64,000 nt of DNA from an uncultured Microbulbifer sp. (lineage in GTDB: Bacteria; Pseudomonadota; Gammaproteobacteria; Pseudomonadales; Cellvibrionaceae). Below are positions 43,413 to 51,919 of the stretch, in pieces (the first letter of the stretch is position 1; every line of letters begins with the position of its first letter). The position numbers were made by a program, and so were the translations under genes. Below the pieces are notes generated by a model. That model had not been told where the DNA came from. It ran no database searches and worked only from the letters and a program-made list of their open reading frames with translations. Where the stretch lies: assembly GCF_947504145.1 (NCBI RefSeq), contig NZ_CANNGQ010000001.1:1238737-1302736 (forward strand). Direction: 5' to 3'.

Positions 43413-45110
43413 TCAGGCAACCTCCACCGGATAGCCGAGGGCTTCCAGGCTCTCAACCGCCAGATCCAGAGACTGCTTGTCCGCCTGACGGTGGAGTTTC
43501 ACCTCGCCCAGATAGTACTCCAAGCTGATAATCGCATCGGCAAAAATCTCCAGTGACTGCTCGACTGCGGGAGCGACGTTTTTTTGATCAATCACGGCGT
43601 CCACAAAATGTGCCAAGCGCTCCACCACCGCAGCGGCTCGCGCAAGGCTCAGCACAACGAGCCCACCGCGGACACTGTTCAGAGTGGTGGAAACGTTGCG
43701 GATGTGCCCGTGATCAAACCCGGATTCTGCGTAGGAACCGAGCGCGCGCTTGATCAGTGACAAGCCGGACTCTGCCTCCTTCAATACTGCGAGCTCGGCC
43801 TCTGCCAGCTGACTGCGCTCCAGTGCTATATCCGCCTGCCCGGTTTCATCTAACTCTATGCTGGAGCTCTGGCGCAAAGCGCGAATGGTGCTGTCGACAG
43901 TAAGAATCTGGTTGGTAAGCTGCTGCAGGGCGTTGTCTGCCGCGCGGCCGCCGGTGTGTACGCAACTCTGGTAAGCAGTGAGCGAGCCCGACAGGTTTTC
44001 GCCGATACGACGAAAGTTGAGTAGCACCAGGGTATTGGCGATTCGGCGCAGGGTCTCTACCAGCCCGCCCTCTTCATCAAGGTCGGTAACGCCGAGGGTG
44101 TCGGCATCGTCCAGCATCCGGCGCACACCAGAAAGCTCTTCATCCAGCGCGTTGGCCACCGCGGCAATGGCGGTGGCACCGGGACCACCGAGGCTCGCAC
44201 GATCGCGTTCCAGCTCGGGCTCGCGGTACGGCAGCGGTTTCATACCGAAAACCTGCAGCAGCTTTTCGCCCTTTTCTGCCGGCCCGGCCAGTGCGAGCCA
44301 GTAGAGACACTCTTTGATCAGCACCGGTGGTGCAGGCTGATCCAGGGCTACATCGCCCTCGCGACAGATCGTCCGCAACCGGCGATCCAGCATGCTGAAC
44401 ACCATCACGCGCTGCCGATTGACCAGCAGTTCTTTTGATGCCATGGCACTGATCGCGGTGCCGGCGACGGTCCAAAGTTTTCCATTAGGGCGACCTGCGC
44501 AGACACTGGCGATTCGCTGCAGCGCCCGGGCCATCATGGTGTAGGCAGGCCCGCGGGGCTTACCCTTGAGCAGGGCCAACAGCCCCACTTGATACATATG
44601 CCGGAAACGACGCACAAAGGTCTTGAGGTCTTCCGACATCACTGCCGAAGAGACGACGCCGGGAACATTGGCGTCCAGCCGGCAGCGCAGGAAATGACTT
44701 TCCGGTACCGGCGCCTGGGCGCGGGCAAGACGCAGGTTGTTTATATAGGGAACCAGCAGTTCCGGGCGCGGCGTTGCCCGATTCTGGACAAAGTCCAAAT
44801 AGCGGGTCAGCACATAAAAAGCCGTGCCGACACCCTCCAGCAATTCGTCCGGGGACTGCTGACGGTCCTGCAGCAGATCTCCCATGGCCACCAGCATTTC
44901 CTGAGCCAGAAGCTCTGCCGCCGCCAGCTGCACCATTTGCAGTACGCCAGTCACCTGCCGCAGCCTCTGGATACACTGCTCCAGAGCGGCTTTGTTCCCG
45001 TGGTCAGCGGCAAACTGGTCCAGGTAGCCGGTGGCTCCCTCGATACTAGCGACCAGCTCTTCTTTTACCAGGCTGACGGAAGTCAGATTGATTTCGCGCA
45101 ATTCACTCAT
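43413..45110 (-). CDS. fimL: FimL-like protein (ChpA N-terminal homologue)
   Basis: A 565-aa protein resembling FimL of Pseudomonas aeruginosa, which is related to the N-terminal Hpt region of ChpA/PilL and controls type IV pilus function and cAMP signalling through CyaB and the pilus hub FimV. The start (LVKEELVASIEGATGYLDQ, then LRQVTGVLQMVQLAAAELLA) matches the ChpA/FimL pattern. No histidine kinase, CheW or receiver domain follows. I see no clear phosphorylatable Hpt histidine signature in the C-terminal helical part. It sits between nhaB and nudC, as recalled for P. aeruginosa. Confidence 0.85.
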   Translation of the reverse strand: MSELREINLTSVSLVKEELVASIEGATGYLDQFAADHGNKAALEQCIQRLRQVTGVLQMVQLAAAELLAQEMLVAMGDLLQDRQQSPDELLEGVGTAFYVLTRYLDFVQNRATPRPELLVPYINNLRLARAQAPVPESHFLRCRLDANVPGVVSSAVMSEDLKTFVRRFRHMYQVGLLALLKGKPRGPAYTMMARALQRIASVCAGRPNGKLWTVAGTAISAMASKELLVNRQRVMVFSMLDRRLRTICREGDVALDQPAPPVLIKECLYWLALAGPAEKGEKLLQVFGMKPLPYREPELERDRASLGGPGATAIAAVANALDEELSGVRRMLDDADTLGVTDLDEEGGLVETLRRIANTLVLLNFRRIGENLSGSLTAYQSCVHTGGRAADNALQQLTNQILTVDSTIRALRQSSSIELDETGQADIALERSQLAEAELAVLKEAESGLSLIKRALGSYAESGFDHGHIRNVSTTLNSVRGGLVVLSLARAAAVVERLAHFVDAVIDQKNVAPAVEQSLEIFADAIISLEYYLGEVKLHRQADKQSLDLAVESLEALGYPVEVA

Positions 45111-45430
45111 TGCCTACACCACTGCAATTTTCTTAATATTATTTAGCCCCAGCCACCCTTCCTTCCCTGGGTGACAATCCCGCAAACGCACATCGTGCGC
45201 CGCAGGTACCTCTATTGGCAAGGTATCTTCAGGCAGAAAAGCAATTTATACCAAACTGCCCGATATTCCACCTTTACCTCCGCGATTTCCACCGAACAAT
45301 CGACAAATTCGAAGTGCAACGGTCCAGTCACATAAAATCAATTGAATTTTTCGCAATAAATGGGTAGTTTCCCCGCGCCCCCGGCAGCAGCAGATCGGGG
45401 CTAAAGGCGAATTAAGGAAGTTGTAACAAA
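45111..45430. other. 320-bp divergent intergenic region fimL / nhaB
   Basis: No gene. It must hold promoters for both flanking genes; none was clear. The right end carries the Ter-like sequence at 45416-45431, which overlaps the nhaB ribosome binding site. Confidence 0.5.
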
Positions 45431-45431
45431 A
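45416..45431 (+). promoter_or_regulatory. Ter-like sequence overlapping the nhaB ribosome binding site
   Basis: GGAAGTTGTAACAAAA matches the E. coli Ter consensus (GTATGTTGTAACTAAA, from memory) at 13 of 16 positions; the first 12 bases equal the core of E. coli TerI as recalled. The conserved G corresponding to the locking C6 is at 45416. The same bases (AAGGAAG) serve as the nhaB Shine-Dalgarno, so chance resemblance is possible. If functional, forks moving rightward would meet the blocking face. Confidence 0.35.
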
Positions 45432-46963
45432 TGACCCCCCCCAATAATACCCACTCCACCCCCGGCGGCACTTTTAGCCGCGCCTTCACTGCCAACTTTC
45501 TCGGTGAGGCTCCCGACTGGTATAAGCTGACCATTGCTGCATTTTTGCTCATCAACCCAATTATTCTTTATACCACCTCACCCTTTGTTACCGGGTGGGT
45601 ACTGATCGCCGAATTTATATTCACCCTCGCCATGGCACTCAAATGCTACCCGCTGCAGCCCGGCGGCCTGCTGGCCATTGAAGCGGTGCTACTCGGAATG
45701 ACGAGCAGTGATGCCGTATTCCACGAGGTGAAGGAAAATATCCAGGTAATCCTGCTCCTGATGTTTATGGTCGCCGGCATCTACTTTATGAAGAGCCTGC
45801 TGCTGTATGTGTTTACCAAGCTGCTGATCAAAGTTCGCTCAAAAACCACGCTATCTTTGCTGTTTTGCGGGGTATCGGCCATTCTGTCCGCATTCCTCGA
45901 CGCCCTGACCGTCACCGCCGTACTAATCGCCGTAGCCGTGGGTTTTTATGCGGTGTACCACAAGACTGCTTCCAACCGGCAGGCGCACCCGGAACACGAC
46001 CACTCCAAAGATGACGATGTAGTCGAGTACCACCGCTCCGACCTGGACCAGTTCCGCGCTTTTCTGCGCAGCCTGATCATGCACGGGGCCGTCGGTACCG
46101 CGCTGGGCGGGGTCTGCACCCTCGTCGGCGAGCCACAAAACCTGCTGATTGCGGAAAAAGCGGGCTGGGACTTCCTGGAATTTTTCGTCAACATGCTGCC
46201 GGTTACCATGCCCGCATTTGTCGCAGGGCTGGCGACCTGCTTCCTGCTCGAGAAAACCAAGATTTGCGGGTATGGCGCCAAGCTACCGGACGCAGTGCGC
46301 GAAGTTTTGTCCAACTTTGCCAGCGAACAAGAACGCAAGCGCACCAAGCGCGACGTGGTGGAGCTGTGGGTACAGGCCGTAGTCGCCGTAATTCTGGTTC
46401 TCTCTCTCGCATTTCACGTGGCGGAAGTGGGCATTATCGGCCTGATGATTATCGTGCTGCTGACCTCCTTCAATGGCATCATTCAGGAGGCGCGTATCGG
46501 CCACGCATTTGAAGAGGCGCTCCCCTTCACCGCACTGCTGGTTGTGTTTTTCGCGATCGTCGCGGTGATTCATCAGCAGCATCTGTTTGAGCCAGTCACC
46601 CACTTCGTACTGAGCCTCGAGCCGGAACAACAGCCGGGTATGCTGTTTCTCGCCAATGGCGTTCTGTCCATGATCAGTGACAACGTCTTCGTTGCCACCG
46701 TATATATCAACGAGGTCAAAACCGCTCTGGATGCCGGCGACATCACCCGCGAACACTTCGACAAACTGGCAATCGCGATCAACACCGGCACCAACCTGCC
46801 CAGTGTTGCCACTCCGAACGGCCAGGCGGCCTTCCTGTTCCTGCTGACCTCGGCACTGGCGCCGCTGATTCGCCTGTCTTACGGGCGCATGGTGATCATG
46901 GCGCTGCCGTATACCGTCGTGCTCACCATCGTTGCTCTCTTCTTCGTGGTCAACGCCCTCTAG
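45431..46963 (+). CDS. nhaB: Na+/H+ antiporter NhaB
   Basis: A 510-aa inner-membrane antiporter exporting sodium in exchange for protons. The NhaB start ([20 protein letters not shown]) and core ([60 protein letters not shown]) match the family, with around 12 hydrophobic segments. Such a pump fits a marine or salt-adapted lifestyle. Single-gene unit on the plus strand, convergent with dnaQ, sharing a bidirectional terminator. The ribosome binding site AAGGAAG overlaps the Ter-like sequence. Confidence 0.95.
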   Translation: MTPPNNTHSTPGGTFSRAFTANFLGEAPDWYKLTIAAFLLINPIILYTTSPFVTGWVLIAEFIFTLAMALKCYPLQPGGLLAIEAVLLGMTSSDAVFHEVKENIQVILLLMFMVAGIYFMKSLLLYVFTKLLIKVRSKTTLSLLFCGVSAILSAFLDALTVTAVLIAVAVGFYAVYHKTASNRQAHPEHDHSKDDDVVEYHRSDLDQFRAFLRSLIMHGAVGTALGGVCTLVGEPQNLLIAEKAGWDFLEFFVNMLPVTMPAFVAGLATCFLLEKTKICGYGAKLPDAVREVLSNFASEQERKRTKRDVVELWVQAVVAVILVLSLAFHVAEVGIIGLMIIVLLTSFNGIIQEARIGHAFEEALPFTALLVVFFAIVAVIHQQHLFEPVTHFVLSLEPEQQPGMLFLANGVLSMISDNVFVATVYINEVKTALDAGDITREHFDKLAIAINTGTNLPSVATPNGQAAFLFLLTSALAPLIRLSYGRMVIMALPYTVVLTIVALFFVVNAL

Positions 46964-46991
46964 ATCAGACCGACGAATCCGGTTACCCAAC

Positions 46992-47025
46992 AAAAAACGG
47001 GGCCCCTGAAAGGGCCCCGTTTTTT
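46992..47025. terminator. bidirectional terminator between nhaB and dnaQ
   Basis: AAAAAACGGGGCCC and GGGCCCCGTTTTTT form a 14-bp inverted repeat with T-runs on both strands between two convergent genes. Confidence 0.93.
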
Positions 47026-47061
47026 GTTTTCAGCTACATGCGCCGTTCGGCTTCTGGATTT

Positions 47062-47787
47062 TTACCAGTAGTGTTTGCCCGCGGCCTTTTCCAGCAGCGA
47101 AAGAAACTCTGTGTGTGCCTGCTGCTCATCCGCACTCGCCCGCACCACACTGAGCGGTGCACGGTCCGCAGTCAGGCGGCGAATAGACCCCGCTTCGGCC
47201 TGCTCGGTCTCACTACTGTCTCCGTCTTCACCGCCACTTCCGCTACCCGCCAGCGCCAGATCGGTCTGCCCGCCAGTCATCAGCAAGTAGACGTCGGCGA
47301 GAATCTCCGCATCCAGCAAAGCGCCGTGCAGATCCCGCTGGGAATTGTCTACGAAGTACCGCTTGCACAGCGCGTCCAGATTGTTTTTTTGCCCAGGGTG
47401 TTTTTCCCGCGCCATGGTGAGCGTGTCAAGCACACTGCAATGAGCCGCAACCATCTGCCAGCGCGGACTCCGAAGGCGCTTGAGCTCTGCATCGATAAAG
47501 CCAACGTCGAACGGGGCATTGTGAATGACCAGCTCTGCACCATCACAGAACGTCATGAACTCGTCCGCAATCTGGGAAAAGACCGGCTTGTCGACCAGGA
47601 ACTCGTTGGTGATCCCGTGAACTTCGATCGCACCATCATCAACCTCCCGCTCGGGATTAATGTACTGATGATAGTGCTTGCCGGTGAGCTTTCGATTGAC
47701 CAGTTCCACACAGCCGATCTCAATGATACGGTGCCCCGATTTCGGATCCAGGCCGGTGGTTTCTGTATCGAGTACGATCTGACGCAT
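47062..47787 (-). CDS. dnaQ: DNA polymerase III epsilon subunit (3'-5' proofreading exonuclease)
   Basis: A 241-aa DEDDh exonuclease. The start ATG at 47787, with GGGGGA 8 nt upstream, gives MRQIVLDTETTG; catalytic Asp7 and Glu9 are Exo I, HNAPFDVGF is Exo II and HGALLDA is Exo III. The C-terminal tail (AHTEFLSLLEKAAGKHYW) corresponds to the alpha-subunit binding segment. Upstream in-frame starts would overlap rnhA. rnhA ends 4 bp upstream on the same strand, the usual rnhA-dnaQ pair of gammaproteobacteria, here in co-directional rather than divergent order. Confidence 0.96.
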   Translation of the reverse strand: MRQIVLDTETTGLDPKSGHRIIEIGCVELVNRKLTGKHYHQYINPEREVDDGAIEVHGITNEFLVDKPVFSQIADEFMTFCDGAELVIHNAPFDVGFIDAELKRLRSPRWQMVAAHCSVLDTLTMAREKHPGQKNNLDALCKRYFVDNSQRDLHGALLDAEILADVYLLMTGGQTDLALAGSGSGGEDGDSSETEQAEAGSIRRLTADRAPLSVVRASADEQQAHTEFLSLLEKAAGKHYW

Positions 47788-47791
47788 AAAA

Positions 47792-48229
47792 TTATTCCCC
47801 CAGCTCATCGATACCGCGGTTCGCGAGCGCGTCTGCCCGCTCATTCCCCGAGTTGCCAGCATGCCCTTTAACCCAATGCCACTCCACATCGTGATTGGTA
47901 ATCGCGACATCCAGAGCCTGCCAGAGATCAGCGTTTTTTACCGGCTTCTTGCTCGCTGTTTTCCAGCCGTTGCGCTTCCAGTTGTGGATCCAGGCAGTAA
48001 TGCCCTGACGCACATACTGGGAATCAGTGTGCAGGTCCACCTGGCAACGCTGATTGAGCGCATCCAGCGCCTTGATGGCCGCCAGTAATTCCATGCGATT
48101 ATTGGTGGTCATGGACTCGCCGCCGCACAGCTCTTTTTCCGCATCGCCGCTCAATAGCAACGCGCCCCAGCCGCCCGGGCCGGGGTTGCCCCGGCAAGCG
48201 CCATCGGTATAAATGGTAACCTGTTTCAA
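47792..48229 (-). CDS. rnhA: ribonuclease HI
   Basis: A 145-aa enzyme removing RNA from RNA-DNA hybrids. The catalytic set is visible: Asp9 ([17 protein letters not shown]), Glu47 ([12 protein letters not shown]), Asp69 ([11 protein letters not shown]), His123 ([11 protein letters not shown]) and Asp133 ([10 protein letters not shown]). It is 4 bp before dnaQ and 60 bp after the methyltransferase gene on the same strand, and probably part of one operon. Confidence 0.96.
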   Translation of the reverse strand: MKQVTIYTDGACRGNPGPGGWGALLLSGDAEKELCGGESMTTNNRMELLAAIKALDALNQRCQVDLHTDSQYVRQGITAWIHNWKRNGWKTASKKPVKNADLWQALDVAITNHDVEWHWVKGHAGNSGNERADALANRGIDELGE

Positions 48230-48289
48230 GTCGGACTCTTGTAATTCGAATTGGATTCAGCGGCGCTTATCGCAGCGGTAGATGCTTGC

Positions 48290-49108
48290 CTATCGTTTCT
48301 GCTGACGACGACGCTCGTGGCGATGCTTGGCGGCCACCCGCGGGCTACTGGGCACTGCGCTCAGGGCCGGTTTTTTATCGCCATTCCAGTTGAGCTTGAT
48401 GGTGCGCATCCGCGCCACTTCTTTGCGCGCGACTATGATGTAAAAGCCCCCACAGGGCAAGTGCCAGCGGTTGCCCATGCGCTCCATCCAGGACGTCTTG
48501 GCCAGGAACTCAGAGTGCTGTAACGGCAAGCGGAAAAAACCGCGCTCAACCGGCCCCGCCTGCAGATCCAGTAGATTCATCCAGTCGGCAATGCGTGCCG
48601 CACGCAGCTGATTTCCCTTCTGATACGCATTGGACGATCGGAAAATTCTCGACAAGCCCAGCAACGAGTATGGGTTAAAGCCGATCAACACCATGTGACC
48701 ACCGGGGATCAACACCCGCGCGGCCTCGCGCAGCACTTGGTGCGGCTGCGGCGAAAAGTCCAGCAAGTGGTGCAGCACTGCAACGTCAATCGATTCAGAC
48801 GGCAGAGGCAACTGCTCAAACTCGACCACTGCCGCACCACCGCTGTCGGCACACGGACTCAAGCGAAACCGGTGATTGATACGACTGCAGGCAGCAAAAT
48901 CGACCTGTCGCGCCACACTGGCCTGCATCAGGTGGTAACCAAACAGCCCCTCCACGAGTGGCTGGGCAAGTGCGAGCTGCTGGGTGAGGATTTCCTGACC
49001 CAGCGCAGACTCAAACCAGTCTCCCAGGCTGGCACAGGACTGCGCCAGCGAGACATTCTGATCTTTACCGCGGTTGAACAGGGGGGTCCGCCCCGGTGTT
49101 TTTCTCAT
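48290..49108 (-). CDS. class I SAM-dependent methyltransferase (YafS-like)
   Basis: A 272-aa methyltransferase. The SAM-binding fold is visible in the middle (LPLPSESIDVAVLHHLLDFS, EAARVLIPGGHMVLIGFNPY), a type-11 methyltransferase pattern; the first glycine-rich motif is weak. The C-terminus is strongly basic (AAKHRHERRRQQKR), suggesting contact with RNA. In E. coli the yafS gene occupies the same place between gloB and rnhA. Substrate unknown. Confidence 0.85.
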   Translation of the reverse strand: MRKTPGRTPLFNRGKDQNVSLAQSCASLGDWFESALGQEILTQQLALAQPLVEGLFGYHLMQASVARQVDFAACSRINHRFRLSPCADSGGAAVVEFEQLPLPSESIDVAVLHHLLDFSPQPHQVLREAARVLIPGGHMVLIGFNPYSLLGLSRIFRSSNAYQKGNQLRAARIADWMNLLDLQAGPVERGFFRLPLQHSEFLAKTSWMERMGNRWHLPCGGFYIIVARKEVARMRTIKLNWNGDKKPALSAVPSSPRVAAKHRHERRRQQKR

Positions 49109-49287
49109 CTGCAGCTCCTGCCCCTTAAAGGCGCTCTTGCTCTGCTCGACTAACCTGGCACAGGTAGCGCCCGAGTATTATTCGACCGCGCTAGCCACAG
49201 CACCTCTCGGCCCGCGCTTGGGCCCTATGTTAAGGTTACCCGATCGAAACCGGGTTCTACACAAAGGTAGGTTAGCGGGGAGCACCA

Positions 49288-50046
49288 ATGATCACAATCC
49301 GCCCGATACCAGCATTTACCGACAACTATATCTGGTATTTACAACAGGATCGCGAACACTGGGTGGTAGACCCGGGAGATGCCAAACCTGTCATCCAGTC
49401 ACTGGGGGATGCGCGACTTAGCGGTATTCTACTCACCCACCACCATTTCGATCATACCGGTGGTGTGAAAGCCCTGAAAGCCAAATATGACTGCGAAGTC
49501 TACGGGCCCGGATCCATTGAAGGCGTCACTACGCCCCTGACTGACGGCGACCGTTTTTCCCTGATGGGACGCGACTGGACCGTGCTCGCCGTACCGGGGC
49601 ACACCCTCGACCACATCGCACTCGTTCTCGACGGACAGGACGGCAGACACCTGTTTTGTGGCGACACCCTCTTTGCTGGGGGCTGTGGACGCCTGTTCGA
49701 GGGCACACCGGAACAGATGCACGACTCATTGTCCCGGCTGGCATCCCTCCCCCGGGACACAAAGGTTTACTGCGCACACGAGTACACCCTCGCCAATCTG
49801 GCTTTCGCCAAGGCGGCCGAGCCGCGGAACCCGGCACTGGACGAGCGTATTGAAGAAGCACGGGCAGCGAGGGCAAAAGACCATCCGACCCTCCCCTCCA
49901 CCATTGGCGAAGAACTCCAGACCAACCCCTTCCTGCGCACCCAGTCTGCAGAGATTCGATCGCAGTCCGCGGCACAGGGAGCCAACCCTGAGGGATCTGC
50001 TGTAGAAATATTCGCCACTTTGCGCCATTGGAAGGACACTTTTTAA
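49288..50046 (+). CDS. gloB: hydroxyacylglutathione hydrolase (glyoxalase II)
   Basis: A 252-aa metallo-beta-lactamase-fold enzyme hydrolysing S-lactoylglutathione, the last step of methylglyoxal detoxification. The binuclear metal motif THHHFDH has His51, His53, Asp55 and His56; further ligands are in VPGHTLDHIALVL, GDTLFAGGCGRLFEGTPEQM and YCAHEYTLANLAFA. The C-terminal helical domain ends LRHWKDTF, typical of GloB. It is divergent from the methyltransferase gene, a conserved arrangement. Confidence 0.96.
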   Translation: MITIRPIPAFTDNYIWYLQQDREHWVVDPGDAKPVIQSLGDARLSGILLTHHHFDHTGGVKALKAKYDCEVYGPGSIEGVTTPLTDGDRFSLMGRDWTVLAVPGHTLDHIALVLDGQDGRHLFCGDTLFAGGCGRLFEGTPEQMHDSLSRLASLPRDTKVYCAHEYTLANLAFAKAAEPRNPALDERIEEARAARAKDHPTLPSTIGEELQTNPFLRTQSAEIRSQSAAQGANPEGSAVEIFATLRHWKDTF

Positions 50047-50247
50047 GCAATTTGCATTGACCGGAACCAAACTCCCTCTTTAGAATCAGACAATTACAAA
50101 TCAAAGCTCATGCGTCTTACTCGATAACAGAGGCAATAGACCCGCACCCGCCGCGGCCCAACACAGGCCCGACAGGAACGCAGGGCAGCCATAAAAAATT
50201 GTCAGATCACCAGAGCAGAAAGATAACAACAGACTGCGGACACCAGA

Positions 50248-51828
50248 ATGGTTTATAAAAAATTTGCCGTTGCCCTACTGGCAGCGGCAGTGGGGGCCTG
50301 CGCGCAAATCGATCACGCGCCACAATCCGCTAGCACCACACCGGCTGAATCAGATACTGACGGTAAAAGCAGTGAGCTGACGGCCATCAGCCAGAACATC
50401 ATGCAGGTGCCCGAGCCGGCCCTGCCGCCAAAAGACATCTGGCAGCGACTGCGCCAGGGCTTCTCCCTGGATCGCGAGACCGGGCGGCCGAAAGTGAAGG
50501 ACTACGTCAGCTACTTTTCCTCCAACCAGGGCTATATGGCCCGGGTGACCGAGCGTTCGCGCCGTTACATTTTTCATGTGGCCGAGCAGCTTGAGCAGTC
50601 CAATGTACCGATGGAGTTTGCCCTGTTACCCATCGTGGAGAGTGCCTACGACCCCTTCGCCTACTCTCATGCCCAGGCGTCTGGAATGTGGCAATTCATT
50701 CCCGCAACCGGCCGCTCTTTTGGACTGAACCAGAACTGGTGGTACGACGGCCGCCGCGACGTGGTGGAGTCCACCCGTGCCGCAAGTGAATACTTCAACT
50801 ACCTATCGGCAAAATTCGACGGTGACTGGCTTCTGGTGCTCGCCGCCTATAATGCCGGCGAAGGTACGGTACGGCGCGCTATGGAGCGCAACCGTCGCAA
50901 GGGTAAAGGCACCAGCTTCTGGGATCTGAAACTCCCCCGCGAGACCCAACGCTATGTACCCCAGCTGCTGGCGCTTGCCGAAGTAGTCGCGCGATCAGAC
51001 CACTACCGCATTCCCCTTCACGATGTAGGCAACACGCCTTACTACACCGCCGTCAATGTAGGCAGCCAGATTGACCTGGCCCAGGCCGCAGAGCTGGCAG
51101 GTGTGGAAATCGAAGAACTCTATCTTCTGAACCCCGGATACAACCGCTGGGCGACCGACCCCAATGGCAACCACCGCCTGCTGATCCCGAATGACAAAAG
51201 CGCACGCTTTATTGAAGAACTGGAGAAGCTTCCCGCTGATCAACGGGTCAGCTGGCAACGCTACAAAGTTGCCAGTGGCGACTCTCTGTCGGTGATTGCG
51301 CGGCGCTACGAAACCACCGTGGCAGCCATCCAGCAAACCAACAAGCTTCGCGGAAGCCGTATCCGCGCGGGCCAGACACTGCTGATTCCCAGCGCATCCG
51401 GTCCCAGCGCGCAATATGCCTACTCCATCGACCAACGTGTGCAGAACAAGCAGGCATCCGGAAAAGGCAAAAAATCCAGCTACACAGTGCGCCCCGGCGA
51501 CACGCTCTGGGCCATCGCCCGATCTATGGACGTCAAAGTGCGCGACCTGGCCAGCTGGAACAGCATGGCCCCCGGCGACACCCTGCGCCCGGGCCGCAAA
51601 CTGGTGGCCTACTCCAGCTCCGGCAGCTCCAGCACTAGTGATGAGCGCAGCCGCACCACCCGCAAGATGTCTTACCGCGTACGCAGCGGTGACTCCCTGT
51701 ACCGTATCGCGCGCAAGTTTAGTATCGACATCAGCGACATCGTTCGCTGGAACAAGATCAGCAAGAACAGCTACCTGCAGCCTGGCCAGCGGCTGACCCT
51801 GTTTGTGGACAGCGCCTCCAGAGGCTGA
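50248..51828 (+). CDS. mltD: membrane-bound lytic murein transglycosylase D with three LysM repeats
   Basis: A 526-aa cell-wall enzyme cleaving glycan strands. A lipoprotein signal ends at Cys18 (AAVGAC). The SLT/GH23 domain holds catalytic Glu131 (LLPIVESAYDPFAYS) and ASGMWQFIPATGRSFGL, then LAAYNAGEGTVRRAM. Three LysM repeats follow at roughly 343-385 (SGDSLSVIARRYETTVAAI), 411-453 (RPGDTLWAIARSMDVKVRD) and 478-520 (SGDSLYRIARKFSIDISDI). E. coli MltD has two LysM repeats, so the third is an addition. It follows gloB on the same strand, 201 bp away. Confidence 0.95.
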   Translation: MVYKKFAVALLAAAVGACAQIDHAPQSASTTPAESDTDGKSSELTAISQNIMQVPEPALPPKDIWQRLRQGFSLDRETGRPKVKDYVSYFSSNQGYMARVTERSRRYIFHVAEQLEQSNVPMEFALLPIVESAYDPFAYSHAQASGMWQFIPATGRSFGLNQNWWYDGRRDVVESTRAASEYFNYLSAKFDGDWLLVLAAYNAGEGTVRRAMERNRRKGKGTSFWDLKLPRETQRYVPQLLALAEVVARSDHYRIPLHDVGNTPYYTAVNVGSQIDLAQAAELAGVEIEELYLLNPGYNRWATDPNGNHRLLIPNDKSARFIEELEKLPADQRVSWQRYKVASGDSLSVIARRYETTVAAIQQTNKLRGSRIRAGQTLLIPSASGPSAQYAYSIDQRVQNKQASGKGKKSSYTVRPGDTLWAIARSMDVKVRDLASWNSMAPGDTLRPGRKLVAYSSSGSSSTSDERSRTTRKMSYRVRSGDSLYRIARKFSIDISDIVRWNKISKNSYLQPGQRLTLFVDSASRG

Positions 51829-51854
51829 CCTCGACAGGAATCCCCGAATAGAAG

Positions 51855-51892
51855 GCACAAAAAAACCGGCGTATTCGCCGGTTTTTTTGTGC
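51855..51892. terminator. perfectly symmetric terminator between mltD and ppiD
   Basis: A 17-bp perfect inverted repeat (GCAC, seven A, CCGGCG and its complement) with a 4-nt loop. T-runs on both strands serve the convergent mltD and ppiD genes. Confidence 0.93.
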
Positions 51893-51919
51893 CTGTATTT
51901 GAGGATGCCCCCAAGAGGA

